35,405 nucleotides of DNA, from assembly GCA_022561145.1 (NCBI GenBank), contig JADFRS010000021.1, positions 1-35,405 of the forward strand. The letters run 5' to 3'. Position 1 is the stretch's first letter; each line of letters starts with the position of its first letter. A program made the position numbers and the translations under genes. The DNA comes from Gemmatimonadota bacterium. Its GTDB lineage: Bacteria; Gemmatimonadota; Gemmatimonadetes; Longimicrobiales; Gaopeijiaceae. The notes under the pieces are model-generated. The model did not search any database, was not told where the DNA came from, and saw nothing but the letters and a program-made list of their open reading frames with translations. Positions 1-7,569 of the stretch are shown piece by piece.

Positions 1-82
1 GCACACCGTGCTCGTGCGAATCCATGGGCGAGGATGCCGCAGCGCAGGGGGCACCGCGCGAAGCGTGGTCCCGGAAGTCGCG

Positions 83-203
83 CTCGACCCATGAGGGGAC
101 GCCGCCCCCCATGGGATCTGCCTCGGACGGGTTTCGTGGCATGGCGGACAGCCACACTGCCGCCCCGATCACGAGCGTGGCGTCCCCATGCCTCTTTCGT
201 ATA
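83..203. repeat. Structured direct repeat, copy A (121 bp)
   Basis: This copy matches 1207-1327 with about five substitutions by eye (positions 123, 162, 164, 176 and 190). It contains several inverted repeats. CCCATG+GGGG (88-98) can pair with CCCC+CATGGG (105-115). GGGGACGCC (95-103) can instead pair with GGCGTCCCC (179-187), enclosing TCGTG/CACGA (134-138 with 170-174) and TGGC/GCCA (142-145 with 151-154). The substitutions fall outside these stems. It may be a structured RNA, a leader or a small non-autonomous repeat; I do not recognise the family. The tRNA-like 5' half follows 15 nt downstream. Confidence 0.8.
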
Positions 204-218
204 GAAATGAGTGCCACT

Positions 219-258
219 GCCCCCGTAGCTCAGTTGGATAGAGCGACTGCCTCCTAAG
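219..258 (+). pseudogene. 5' half of a tRNA-Arg(CCU)-like gene
   Basis: The sequence has a 7-nt acceptor strand GCCCCCG (219-225), TA, a D-arm GCTC..GAGC, the anticodon stem ACTGC (246-250) and the loop CTCCTAA (251-257) with anticodon CCT. After G258 the sequence no longer fits a tRNA, because no GCAGT strand, variable loop or T-arm follows. A matching 3' half is found at 1370-1402. By itself this cannot make a tRNA, so it is either a decayed gene or one side of an interrupted gene. The cell would need another tRNA-Arg(CCU) copy, or other arginine tRNAs, elsewhere. Confidence 0.75.
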
Positions 259-383
259 CCCAGAGTTTAGCTCCAAGCCACCTACGTAATCTCACTCTGC
301 ATCTACGTCATTCGGCGTATTAGATCAGCATCTAGTTGGGCGCATCCTTCAGGTGGTTAATCACACTGGCCCTGGAGGATTTC

Positions 384-1153
384 ATGAAGAACATAAGTGC
401 AACCCCTCGTCGCCTCGTTCTCTTAAGCACCTGTCTCTACTGTGTCGCGCTGGTCGGGTGCGCCCATTTGCAACCATCATCCGTATCACCACATAGCCTT
501 GGTTCCCAGGCGGATACGGCGACCATGACCGGCTATATCGTAGACGCTCGTTTCGGTCGCCCTCTGGAGGGGGTCGCCGTAGACATTGACGGTTCGCGAG
601 GTGAGGTCATCACGAATGCGCGTGGCGTTTTCGTCATCCATGGTCTCGAGACGGGGCCCAGACAGTTGACGGCAAGCCAACTCGCTTATCTCACGGTGAC
701 CTTGGGCGTAGAGCATCAGGGCACCCAACTGCTCATCCGTCTCGCTCCCGACCCCTTCGTCTTGGACGGGCTCGCGGCCACCTCGATCGACTCGAACGCC
801 GCCGGCAGTCGCTCCCCTATTCCGTCGAGGTTCTGGATGCAGGAGACTTGGCTACGTCCCCCACCCCCGATGTGCGCGACTTCGTAGTTCGTCGCACGGG
901 ACAGTCGATCAAGCAATGTGAAGACGGGTTCGACCTCTGCACGGTGGTGAGAGGGAGACAGCGCCCCGTCGTGCTGTACATCGACGATGCTCTGGAGCGC
1001 GGAGGGCTCGATCAACTTGCGATCTTCCGACCGCAAGACCTCCAGCCCATGGAGATCATTCGCGGGTGCGGCACGGTCCGCGCCTACACCCGGCGCTTCG
1101 TCGAAGACTTGGCCAGGGGGAAAGTACGGCTCATCCCATCCCTTCGGTGCTAG
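384..1153 (+). pseudogene. Frameshifted lipoprotein with carboxypeptidase-regulatory-like and TonB-plug-like parts
   Basis: The gene starts at ATG 384 after the ribosome site CTGGAGG. It opens with a lipoprotein signal peptide (positive start MKNISATPRR, lipobox VGC). A carboxypeptidase regulatory-like beta-sandwich follows (TGYIVDARFGRPLEGVAVDI onward). The reading frame then shifts at the C run 814-817: frame one continues to a stop at 885-887, while the true continuation YSVEVLDAGDL begins at 818 in another frame and runs to the stop at 1151-1153. The second part (VVLYIDDALERGGLDQL, then a PMEIIRGC stretch) resembles the plug segment found in short SusC-like relatives. One missing base would restore a protein of about 256 residues. 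This could be a real mutation or a homopolymer sequencing error. Confidence 0.7.
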
Positions 1154-1186
1154 AATGAGGGAAACGCTGCGCGGGAGGAGGAGATC

Positions 1187-1206
1187 ATGAAGCGCATCCT
1201 TAGGTT
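1187..1206 (+). pseudogene. Truncated gene start cut by repeat copy B
   Basis: A strong ribosome site (GGGAGGAGGAG) precedes ATG 1187 and the codons for MKRILRF, which look like the beginning of a signal peptide. Repeat copy B begins at 1207, so the rest of the gene is absent. The open frame continues through the repeat to 1435, but that part reads as non-coding DNA. I infer that an insertion or recombination placed the repeat on top of a gene start. The original gene cannot be identified. Confidence 0.45.
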
Positions 1207-1327
1207 CTCGACCCATGAGGGGACGCCGCCCCCCATGGGATCTGCCCCGGACGGGTTTCGTGGCATGGCGGACAGCCACACTGCCTCACCGATCACGAGT
1301 GTGGCGTCCCCATTCCTCTTTCGTATA
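1207..1327. repeat. Structured direct repeat, copy B (121 bp)
   Basis: This is the second copy of the 83-203 repeat, 1124 bp downstream in the same orientation. The hairpin CCCATG/CATGGG and the long-range stem GGGGACGCC/GGCGTCCCC are both kept. The right edge diverges after TTTCGTATA: an AT-richer stretch (1328-1360) and then the tRNA-like 3' half follow. The left edge joins a truncated gene start. Confidence 0.8.
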
Positions 1328-1369
1328 CGTATAAATCATTTCACTTCATACGTACGGTTGATTCGAGAG

Positions 1370-1402
1370 GCAGACACCCCCGGTTCGACTCCGAGCGGGG
1401 TC
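1370..1402 (+). pseudogene. tRNA-like 3' half (possible partner of 219-258)
   Basis: GCAGA (1370-1374) fits the 3' anticodon strand and pairs 4 of 5 with ACTGC at 246-250. CCCGG-TTCGACT-CCGAG (1379-1395) forms a T-arm with one mismatch. CGGGGTC (1396-1402) pairs 6 of 7 with GCCCCCG at 219-225. The two halves together would have canonical tRNA length with the break at the 3' edge of the anticodon loop. The mismatches suggest decay. The end touches the stop codon of the minus-strand antiporter gene at 1401-1403. Confidence 0.5.
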
Positions 1403-2711
1403 ACCTCGACACCTCTCCGGACAATGCGCGCTTGAGGAGGACGGGTCCCACCAGGATGTTGGCGATGACCACCGCGGTCCCAAGGGCCACCACGCCTTCA
1501 CCCACGCTTGGTAGGGCTGCCTCGATGAGTAGTAGCAAGCCAAGGGTCACCCCACCCTGGGAGACCAGCCCAGCGCCCGTGCGTTGTTGGATCGTCTGGC
1601 TGGCTCCGGCGAGGCGGGTGGCAATCCGGGCTCCCCCGATCGTGAGCAACATGCGCACGCCGAAGAAGAGCGAGGCGACCAGCCAGAAGTCGGCGACGGC
1701 ACCGACGTCCAGACTCGCACCCGCGACCGCGAAGAAAAACGCGAAGACGATCACAGACACTGAGGCGATGCCCCGGATCATACGGTCCCCGGCGGGGCTG
1801 AGGTTCTCGATCACGAACCCGGAGGAGGCCGCGAGGATGAGCAGCTCGAGATGCAGGGCCTCGGCGATCACCACGAGGATGTAGGTGAACAGGAAGGTGG
1901 CCAGCGGGGAGCGCTGCTCCTCGGAGGCCTTGAGGTAAAGCGAGAACAGCCAGCCCAACAGCGCCCCTGCCACCACCGCGCCACCCACCTCGATCCCGAC
2001 TTCCAGGAAGGGGTTGTGTCCACCGGCGCTGGACGGGTCGACCACGGGACCCACGAAGGCCAGGACGATCGTGAAGAGCACGATCACGATGATGTCCTTG
2101 ACGATCGTCACGCCCAGGATGACGTCCGTGAGAGGCCCCTCGGCTCCCACGTCCTCGATCACCGCGACCGTGAGATCGGGGGACGAGTTCGCAGCCCATA
2201 CGCCGAGCAAAAGAGCCAGACCGCCTGCTCCGGCGAGCCCCAGGCCAGTCATGAAGGGCAGCAGAGGCCGTACCACCAGCAGGAAGCCGGTCACACCGAT
2301 GGCGACCATGACCGTGACGATGAGCGTCGTGCTGATAATGGCGGCCCTGGCCTCGCCGAGGCGCCGCACCTGGAGTTCGCCTCCCGCAAGGAGTCCGATC
2401 AGCGCCAGGGCGAATTTGTCGATGAGGCGGAGGTCGGCGATCACCTCGGGGCTCATGAGCCCAAAGACCGAGGGTCCCAGCACGAAGCCGATCACCAGGA
2501 ACCCTGTGAGGCGCGGCAGACCCATTCCGAGCGCCCATCGTCCGGCCACGCTCGCGGCGAGAAGCGTCAAACCGACGTACATCGTGAGCCGGCCCATGCC
2601 CGTGCCGATTCCCGAGCTCGTGATCACGTAGGTCGCCAGCAGTAGCACGCCGAGCGTGATGGCGTGATCCAGACCTGGGAAGGCTCTCCTGGACTCCTTG
2701 ATGGCGCTCAC
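1401..2711 (-). CDS. Cation:proton antiporter (CPA2/Kef-type membrane domain)
   Basis: This integral inner-membrane protein has 436 residues and about 12 hydrophobic segments. It exchanges a monovalent cation (Na+ or K+) for protons. CPA2-type hallmarks are visible: an early GLPRLTGFLVIGFVLGPSVF stretch, GLLAGGELQVRRL after the next helix, and in the middle a TSS-like segment (ANSSPDLTVAVIEDVG) followed by VKDIIVIVLF, where the Lys-Asp pair is at the usual ion-binding position. There is no TrkA-N or other cytosolic regulatory domain, so it is membrane domain only. The start is a GTG at 2711 with no clear ribosome site. It is divergent from the radical SAM gene, with a 160-nt gap. Ion specificity cannot be read from the sequence. 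Confidence 0.9.
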   Translation of the reverse strand: MSAIKESRRAFPGLDHAITLGVLLLATYVITSSGIGTGMGRLTMYVGLTLLAASVAGRWALGMGLPRLTGFLVIGFVLGPSVFGLMSPEVIADLRLIDKFALALIGLLAGGELQVRRLGEARAAIISTTLIVTVMVAIGVTGFLLVVRPLLPFMTGLGLAGAGGLALLLGVWAANSSPDLTVAVIEDVGAEGPLTDVILGVTIVKDIIVIVLFTIVLAFVGPVVDPSSAGGHNPFLEVGIEVGGAVVAGALLGWLFSLYLKASEEQRSPLATFLFTYILVVIAEALHLELLILAASSGFVIENLSPAGDRMIRGIASVSVIVFAFFFAVAGASLDVGAVADFWLVASLFFGVRMLLTIGGARIATRLAGASQTIQQRTGAGLVSQGGVTLGLLLLIEAALPSVGEGVVALGTAVVIANILVGPVLLKRALSGEVSR

Positions 2712-2871
2712 CCGTCAAGCGGTGGGTACGGCTCCCTGGGATCGCGCGAATCTAATTCTGGGCTGCGGCCAAGGGTAGGCCACGCCGCCGCCGCTACGGC
2801 GAGAGGGGAGAGGTTGCGCAAACCCGAAGAAACACCGAAAATATAGGTCGGACCTGGAACCCGGAGGGAAT

Positions 2872-3927
2872 GTGAAGAGCCTCCCCATCCGAGGGCGCGG
2901 CGCGACCTACAACCCGCACAACCGATTCGAGTCGCTGCATTTCGAGCCCGACACTCCAAGGGGCCCCGACGACCCGGGGCCCCAGACTCGATTTCTGCGC
3001 GACACGAGCCGTTCGATCGTGGCGACCAACAGTAGTCCCGATGTCGGGTTCGACTCGAGCGTCAATCCGTACCGCGGATGCGAGCACGGTTGCGTCTATT
3101 GTTATGCCCGCCCCGGCCACGAATACCTGGGCATGTCGGCCGGACTCGATTTCGAAACCAAGATCGTGGTGAAGGAGCGAGCCCCGGAGCTTCTGAGGGA
3201 GCGGTTGGCGTCGAAGGGTTGGAAGCCCCAGCCGCTGGCCTTCAGCGGCGTCACCGACCCCTATCAGCCCATCGAGCGGCGCTTGCGCATCACCCGACGT
3301 TGCCTAGAGGTACTGGTCGAGTTCCGAAACCCGGCAATGATGGTCACGAAGAGCCACCTCGTGACCCGAGACATCGACCTCCTCGGGGCACTGGCCGAAC
3401 ACAGGGCGGCCCTGGTGCTCGTGTCGCTGACGACGCTCGATGCCCACCTGCACAGGATCATGGAGCCGCGAGCCGCGACGCCCGCCAGGCGGCTGGACGC
3501 GATCCGATTGCTCAGCGCGGCTGGGATTCCCGTCGGCGTGCTTACGGCCCCGATCATTCCGGGACTCAATGACCATGAGATTCCCGCGCTACTGGAGGCC
3601 GCCGCGGAGGCTGGGGCCATCGGCGCGAGCTACGTCCCCCTGAGGCTTCCCTTCGCGGTTGCCCCCCTCTTCGAGAGCTGGCTCGAGGAGCACTTTCCCG
3701 ATCGGAAGGACAAGGTGCTCAACAAGATTCGCGGGATGCGGGGCGGCAGGCTCAACGATCCACGCTTGATGAGCCGCATGCGGGGGAGTGGGGTGTTGGC
3801 TGACCAAATCGACGACCTGTTCAAGGTGTCCAGGAGGAAGATGGGGCTCGACCGGCCGTTCCCCCAGCTATCGGTCGCGGCGTTTCGGAGGCCGTCCGAC
3901 GGAGGTCAATTGGCGCTTTGGGGCTGA
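2872..3927 (+). CDS. PA0069-family radical SAM protein (SplB-like)
   Basis: The protein has 351 residues and starts at GTG 2872 behind GGAGGGA. The iron-sulfur motif is C70-x3-C74-x2-C77 (GCEHGCVYCYARP), which is the radical SAM signature. The preceding DSSVNPYRGC and the later FSGVTDPYQPIE and GVLTAPIIPGLND stretches are typical of the PA0069 family, which is distantly related to spore photoproduct lyase. The substrate of the family is unknown. Length and motif order are those of a complete member. It converges with the HEGGH membrane protein, and the two 3' ends overlap by 22 nt (3906-3927). Confidence 0.92.
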   Translation: MKSLPIRGRGATYNPHNRFESLHFEPDTPRGPDDPGPQTRFLRDTSRSIVATNSSPDVGFDSSVNPYRGCEHGCVYCYARPGHEYLGMSAGLDFETKIVVKERAPELLRERLASKGWKPQPLAFSGVTDPYQPIERRLRITRRCLEVLVEFRNPAMMVTKSHLVTRDIDLLGALAEHRAALVLVSLTTLDAHLHRIMEPRAATPARRLDAIRLLSAAGIPVGVLTAPIIPGLNDHEIPALLEAAAEAGAIGASYVPLRLPFAVAPLFESWLEEHFPDRKDKVLNKIRGMRGGRLNDPRLMSRMRGSGVLADQIDDLFKVSRRKMGLDRPFPQLSVAAFRRPSDGGQLALWG

Positions 3928-4505
3928 TCGTCCGGTGCTCGAGGCGCGCCCGCCATCAGCTTGAGCACCCACGCACCCGTGGCGAGGCCGGCAGCCATGG
4001 TCAAGATCCCCACGTCGTGAAACGCCCGGCCGACCTGGGCGTCGAATCGCAACAGGCCCAGGTTCTGTAGCAGGTAGGTCCAGTCGTGCTGAGGAGCGCC
4101 CGGGAACGGTGAAACCAGAGGAAGTAACTGGGTACGGGCGTCCGCCGCGTAGGGCGCGATCCCGATGAAGTTGGTTCCCAACCAGAAGACCGCCACGGTC
4201 ACCGCGAAGAAGTCCCGCTGCCAGTAGAACATGATGCCGGCGAAGATCGGGCATGCGCACTGGAGGAGCGTTCCCGCCGCGACAGTGAGGAAGTCCACCC
4301 CGAACCACATGAAGAACAGGTGTCCGCCCTCGTGAATCGTGAGATTGAGACCACTGAAGACGCTGCGGTAGTCAGGGTCGAGCACGTGCTGAAGGAGGAT
4401 CCACCCGAAGAACACGCCGAGTGGCGCTCGGTACCACCAGATCTTGCCGGCTTCGTGCTTCTCGATCCGGGTTCCGAGCGTGCGCCCGCCGGCGTCGTCG
4501 AGCAT
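3906..4505 (-). CDS. Membrane protein with HEGGH (HExxH-type) motif
   Basis: The protein has 199 residues and about five hydrophobic segments. H58-E59-G60-G61-H62 lies at the start of a membrane helix (LTIHEGGHLFFMW), an arrangement like site-2/M50-type zinc metalloproteases. Downstream are an ADARTQLLPLV stretch and a QHDWTYLL stretch, which I associate with a widespread uncharacterised bacterial membrane family. The third zinc ligand is not certain, and no PDZ domain is present. Proteolytic activity is therefore inference from one motif. There is no good ribosome site before ATG 4505. The gene is divergent from the serine hydrolase at 4601 and convergent with the radical SAM gene. Confidence 0.75.
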   Translation of the reverse strand: MLDDAGGRTLGTRIEKHEAGKIWWYRAPLGVFFGWILLQHVLDPDYRSVFSGLNLTIHEGGHLFFMWFGVDFLTVAAGTLLQCACPIFAGIMFYWQRDFFAVTVAVFWLGTNFIGIAPYAADARTQLLPLVSPFPGAPQHDWTYLLQNLGLLRFDAQVGRAFHDVGILTMAAGLATGAWVLKLMAGAPRAPDDQPQSAN

Positions 4506-4600
4506 GTGGAAAGATAGTGAGGAGCCGGACCCGGGGCGGAGTGTCCGTTGCCCGCGTGAACGAGGCGACCTATATGGAAAGGATCTTCAGGGAGGACTCG

Positions 4601-6046
4601 ATGAAGCTCACGATCGCCGCTCGACTCTGGGCGTCCGCGTTCCTCGTGCTGATTGGGACGGCTGCCCCCGCCACCGCCCAGCAGGACCCGGACCGCCTTG
4701 CCACTTCGGCCACCGAGCACGCCATGGCCATGAACGCCAAGCTGCTCTGTTCGGGCATCTTCGTGCAGGGCCGCGACCCCGAGGTCCACATCAGGGAGGA
4801 CCTGCGCAAGTTCCCGCATTTCGGTTGGGCCGAGGATTTCGATTACAGGGTCGACCGCGACGGCCGGACCGTGACGCTCAGTTCCCCCGGCACGTCGCCC
4901 AGGACCGCAGGTTACAACGGTGACCAGGGGTGCGCGATCCTTCCCAAGGGGCGGTGGCGGGTACACTTCACGCCCGAGAAGGTCGTTTCGACCCTGCCCG
5001 ACGGAGATGCGCTCCCCTGGCCGACAGGCGACATCCTGAGCGACGATCCCTTGCCGGCCGAGGTCGACCGCGAGGCCGTCGAATCGGCCCTCGATTTCGC
5101 GTTCGACGACGGTCTCCATGAACCGGACCAGAACACCAGGGCGGTCGTGGTGGTCTACAAGGGCCGCATCATCGGGGAGCGCTACGCGCCCGGCATTCCC
5201 CGAGACATGCCGCACCTGAGTTGGTCGCAGGGCAAGAGCATCACGGCGGCGCTCGTGGGGGTCCTGGTGCAACAGGGGGAATTGGTGGTCGAGAACCCGG
5301 CGCCCATCGCCGAGTGGAGGTCCCAGGGGGATCCCCGGGCGGACATCACGCTGGCGGACCTGCTGCACATGAGCAGCGGGCTCAAATTCAACAACTGGGG
5401 GATCGGCCGGCCACGGTCGCTCAGTTCGGAGAACGACCACTTCTTCATCTATTTCGACGCGCCCAACGTCTTCTCCCACGCGGTGAACCGTGACCTGGAG
5501 CACCCGCCGAACACCGTCTGGCGTTACCTGAACAGCGATCCTCTGAGCGTGGGCAAGATCGTGCGCGAGACCGTAGAGGCTCGTGGCGAGAGCTATTTGC
5601 AGTTCCCGCAGAAGTATCTGTTCGACCGCATCGGCGCTCGGCACTTCGTGCTCGAGACCGACGCCTGGGGCAACTTCATCATGACGGGCTACGACTATGG
5701 CACCGCGCGGGACTGGGCGCGATTCGGCCTCCTACATCTGTGGGACGGGGAATGGCTGGGCGACCGAGTGTTGCCTCGCGGGTGGGCGGATTTCGTGAGC
5801 ACTCCGGCGCCCACGAGCGAAGACCAGAGCTATGGCGGGCTTTTCTGGCTAAACCGGGGAGGGAGGTACGACCGGATTCCCGAGGATGCTTATTGGGCTG
5901 CCGGCTTCATGGGCCAGACCACCATGATCATTCCGTCGCGGGACATGGTGGTGGTACGCCTTGGCCCGAGCCCAGCCCGCTTCGGTCCCTATTTCAACGA
6001 CTTTGTGGGACGGATCCTCGACGCAGTCGCGGCCTCCATTCCCTAG
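4601..6046 (+). CDS. Secreted beta-lactamase-family serine hydrolase
   Basis: The protein has 481 residues. It starts at ATG 4601 behind GGAGGA and has a clear signal peptide ending ATAQQ (about residue 27). The C-terminal half is a class C beta-lactamase/esterase fold: the catalytic S209-x-x-K212 (SWSQGKSIT), the LLHMSSGL segment, and the second motif Y309-L-N311 (RYLNSDP). It resembles 6-aminohexanoate-dimer hydrolases and related esterases. The first 170 residues are an extra N-terminal region seen in some family members. It is likely periplasmic or secreted; the substrate is unknown. A hairpin at 6056-6083 follows the stop. Confidence 0.9.
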   Translation: MKLTIAARLWASAFLVLIGTAAPATAQQDPDRLATSATEHAMAMNAKLLCSGIFVQGRDPEVHIREDLRKFPHFGWAEDFDYRVDRDGRTVTLSSPGTSPRTAGYNGDQGCAILPKGRWRVHFTPEKVVSTLPDGDALPWPTGDILSDDPLPAEVDREAVESALDFAFDDGLHEPDQNTRAVVVVYKGRIIGERYAPGIPRDMPHLSWSQGKSITAALVGVLVQQGELVVENPAPIAEWRSQGDPRADITLADLLHMSSGLKFNNWGIGRPRSLSSENDHFFIYFDAPNVFSHAVNRDLEHPPNTVWRYLNSDPLSVGKIVRETVEARGESYLQFPQKYLFDRIGARHFVLETDAWGNFIMTGYDYGTARDWARFGLLHLWDGEWLGDRVLPRGWADFVSTPAPTSEDQSYGGLFWLNRGGRYDRIPEDAYWAAGFMGQTTMIIPSRDMVVVRLGPSPARFGPYFNDFVGRILDAVAASIP

Positions 6047-6055
6047 AAACCAAAC

Positions 6056-6083
6056 GCGGGGAAGGGCAATCGCCCTCCCCCGC
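6056..6083. terminator. Bidirectional terminator-like hairpin between convergent genes
   Basis: GCGGGG-A-AGGGC (6056-6067) pairs with GCCCT-C-CCCCGC (6072-6083) around an AATC loop, giving 11 pairs and one A/C mismatch. It lies between the ends of the serine hydrolase (+) and the lipoprotein (-). On the minus strand a T-rich tract (GTTTGGTTT) follows, so it suits the lipoprotein transcript best. Confidence 0.65.
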
Positions 6084-6105
6084 CGGCCCACCGTTCGTCC
6101 GATGG

Positions 6106-6846
6106 CTACTTGCCCTGCTTCCGTCGGAAGGGGTGTTTGCCGCTTCGGGCTGAAAGGTCCACCTCGAAGCTCTCACCGTTGACGGTCATCGTCACGAACT
6201 GTGTGCCGTTGAACGTGACGATCGCAGTCCGCTCCACGGTTTGGTCGCCATTCGGGCCATTGACGATCTTTACGGTCATTTCCCGCGTGATCGTCCCGGA
6301 AAGCGGCCAGGGGTTGTCCTCTCTAGGCACGCCGTGCACGAGGTCTTGGATCGTGCTCGTGCCCGACATGTCGTAGGAGCGGGTGCCGCCGTCGTCCAGG
6401 TGGCGGCTCCGCGTCACCTCTCCGGTACCCGATCCGTTGGCCGTGCGGCTGGTCTCTTCGCCTTCGAGCCCAGTGATGATGATATCGCGCGTCCGGACGA
6501 TGGTCGCGCTCCAATTCTCCCGGGTGAACTCGCCCGACATCTCACTCACGATGTGCATGGAGGCGGTGGTCAGCTCGTCGTAGGCCTCCTGGAGGTTCCC
6601 GGCGCCGTCGAAGTACTCCACAACACGCGAGCGCGTGATTTGAGGAGCCAGGCTAGCGCCGGATCCGAAGGAGAACCACTGGCTGATCGTGCTCAGGTCG
6701 TCCAGAAGACCGTCGGCGGCCACCATGGCGACATCGAAGTTGAGCCGGTCGATGAACTCGTCCGGCTCGGTTGCGTCGCTACAGGCCACCAGCACCAGGC
6801 TCACCGTAGACGCCCAAACGATCGTGTTGAAGCGCTTCATTTCCAT
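6106..6846 (-). CDS. Secreted lipoprotein of unknown function
   Basis: The protein has 246 residues with a lipoprotein signal (MKRFNTIVWASTVSLVLVAC, lipobox VAC). The start may be 6846 (MEMKRF) or the ATG two codons later at 6840. The mature part is polar, rich in Thr, Ser and Arg, with alternating beta-prone segments (for example TRSRHLDDGGTRSYDMSG), and suggests a beta-sheet protein facing the periplasm. I do not recognise a domain. No cysteines or catalytic motifs are evident after the lipobox. The gene stands alone, convergent with the serine hydrolase and divergent from the DUF456 gene. Confidence 0.8.
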   Translation of the reverse strand: MEMKRFNTIVWASTVSLVLVACSDATEPDEFIDRLNFDVAMVAADGLLDDLSTISQWFSFGSGASLAPQITRSRVVEYFDGAGNLQEAYDELTTASMHIVSEMSGEFTRENWSATIVRTRDIIITGLEGEETSRTANGSGTGEVTRSRHLDDGGTRSYDMSGTSTIQDLVHGVPREDNPWPLSGTITREMTVKIVNGPNGDQTVERTAIVTFNGTQFVTMTVNGESFEVDLSARSGKHPFRRKQGK

Positions 6847-7023
6847 TTCTCCGTGCGTTCCGCCGTAGCGGCCGTATACCCCTTCCGCTGAGAGAGACGG
6901 TCCGATGGGCCGGCGCGTTAAAAACTCTCGTTCGGTCCGGATTCTTGGTTGGACATCCAGGACCCTGCAGGAACCACGGGCGAGTGGAATACGTACGGAG
7001 GTAACATCCTAACTGGAGTCACC

Positions 7024-7515
7024 ATGTCCATTCTGCTCGCCATTGCCTTGCTGGCGCTCATGGCCGGAGCCCTGCTCACCGTGCCCTTGGGTCTTCCAGG
7101 CGTCTGGATCATGCTGCTCCTTCTCGCCGCCGCCGTCGTGTTCGGCGGTGTGAGCTGGATGGTCTGGCTGGGCTTGGCGGGCCTCGCCGTTCTCGCGGAA
7201 GTCGCCGAGTTCTACGTGCTCGAGAAGGTAGGGGCTCGGTATGGGGCCTCGAACAAGGCCTTCTGGGGAGCCGTGGTCGGCGGCATCGTGGGATCGATCA
7301 TCGGGGTACCGATACCCATCATCGGCTCCGTGCTCGCGGGCTTTCTCGGAACGTTCGTCGGGGCTGGCCTGGTCTCGTTCGTGGAGACGCGATCGGTGGG
7401 GGATGCATCGCGTGTGGGGGCCGGCGTGCTGCTGGCCAGGGCCTGCGCCGTTGCCCTCAAGGTGGGCACGGGCCTACTCATCATGGTGGTCACGGTGGCG
7501 GCATTGTTCTTATGA
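7024..7515 (+). CDS. DUF456 family membrane protein
   Basis: The protein has 163 residues and is almost wholly hydrophobic, with four to five membrane segments. I chose ATG 7024 because GGAG lies just before it and the protein then begins directly with a membrane helix. The family signature is visible as GLPGVWIM near residue 25, the loop RYGASNKAFWGAVVGGIVG, and GVPIPIIGS followed by a glycine-rich helix. DUF456 proteins are small inner-membrane proteins of unknown function. The next gene begins about 55 nt downstream in the same direction and could be co-transcribed. Confidence 0.9.
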   Translation: MSILLAIALLALMAGALLTVPLGLPGVWIMLLLLAAAVVFGGVSWMVWLGLAGLAVLAEVAEFYVLEKVGARYGASNKAFWGAVVGGIVGSIIGVPIPIIGSVLAGFLGTFVGAGLVSFVETRSVGDASRVGAGVLLARACAVALKVGTGLLIMVVTVAALFL

Positions 7516-7569
7516 TGTGAGGGCAACACCCCGATCGACCGCTACAAGGCCCTCAACGCGGAGTTGCCG

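Noticed and set aside
1-82. C-terminal coding end at the left edge of the window
   Set aside because: A frame runs from base 2 to a TGA at 91-93, but it is too short to recognise and extends into the repeat, so it is not supported.
258-1369. Group I intron in tRNA-Arg(CCU)
   Set aside because: Such introns are known in bacterial tRNA-Arg(CCU), but no internal guide sequence pairing with GCCTCCT and no P7-like core is seen. The interior carries an unrelated lipoprotein gene.
1498-2718. 406-residue open frame on the minus strand
   Set aside because: It overlaps the antiporter in another frame and is composed of Arg, Gly and His; the antiporter frame has clear helices and motifs.
4199-5644. 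481-residue open frame on the minus strand
   Set aside because: It is antisense to the serine hydrolase and to the HEGGH gene, has low-complexity Arg/Gly/Pro composition and no domain. It is a shadow of GC-rich codons.
7513-7515. In-frame TGA joining DUF456 and the barrel gene, as a second possible Sec codon
   Set aside because: DUF456 has its normal length at this stop, there is no family cysteine here, and the barrel protein has its own start and signal peptide.
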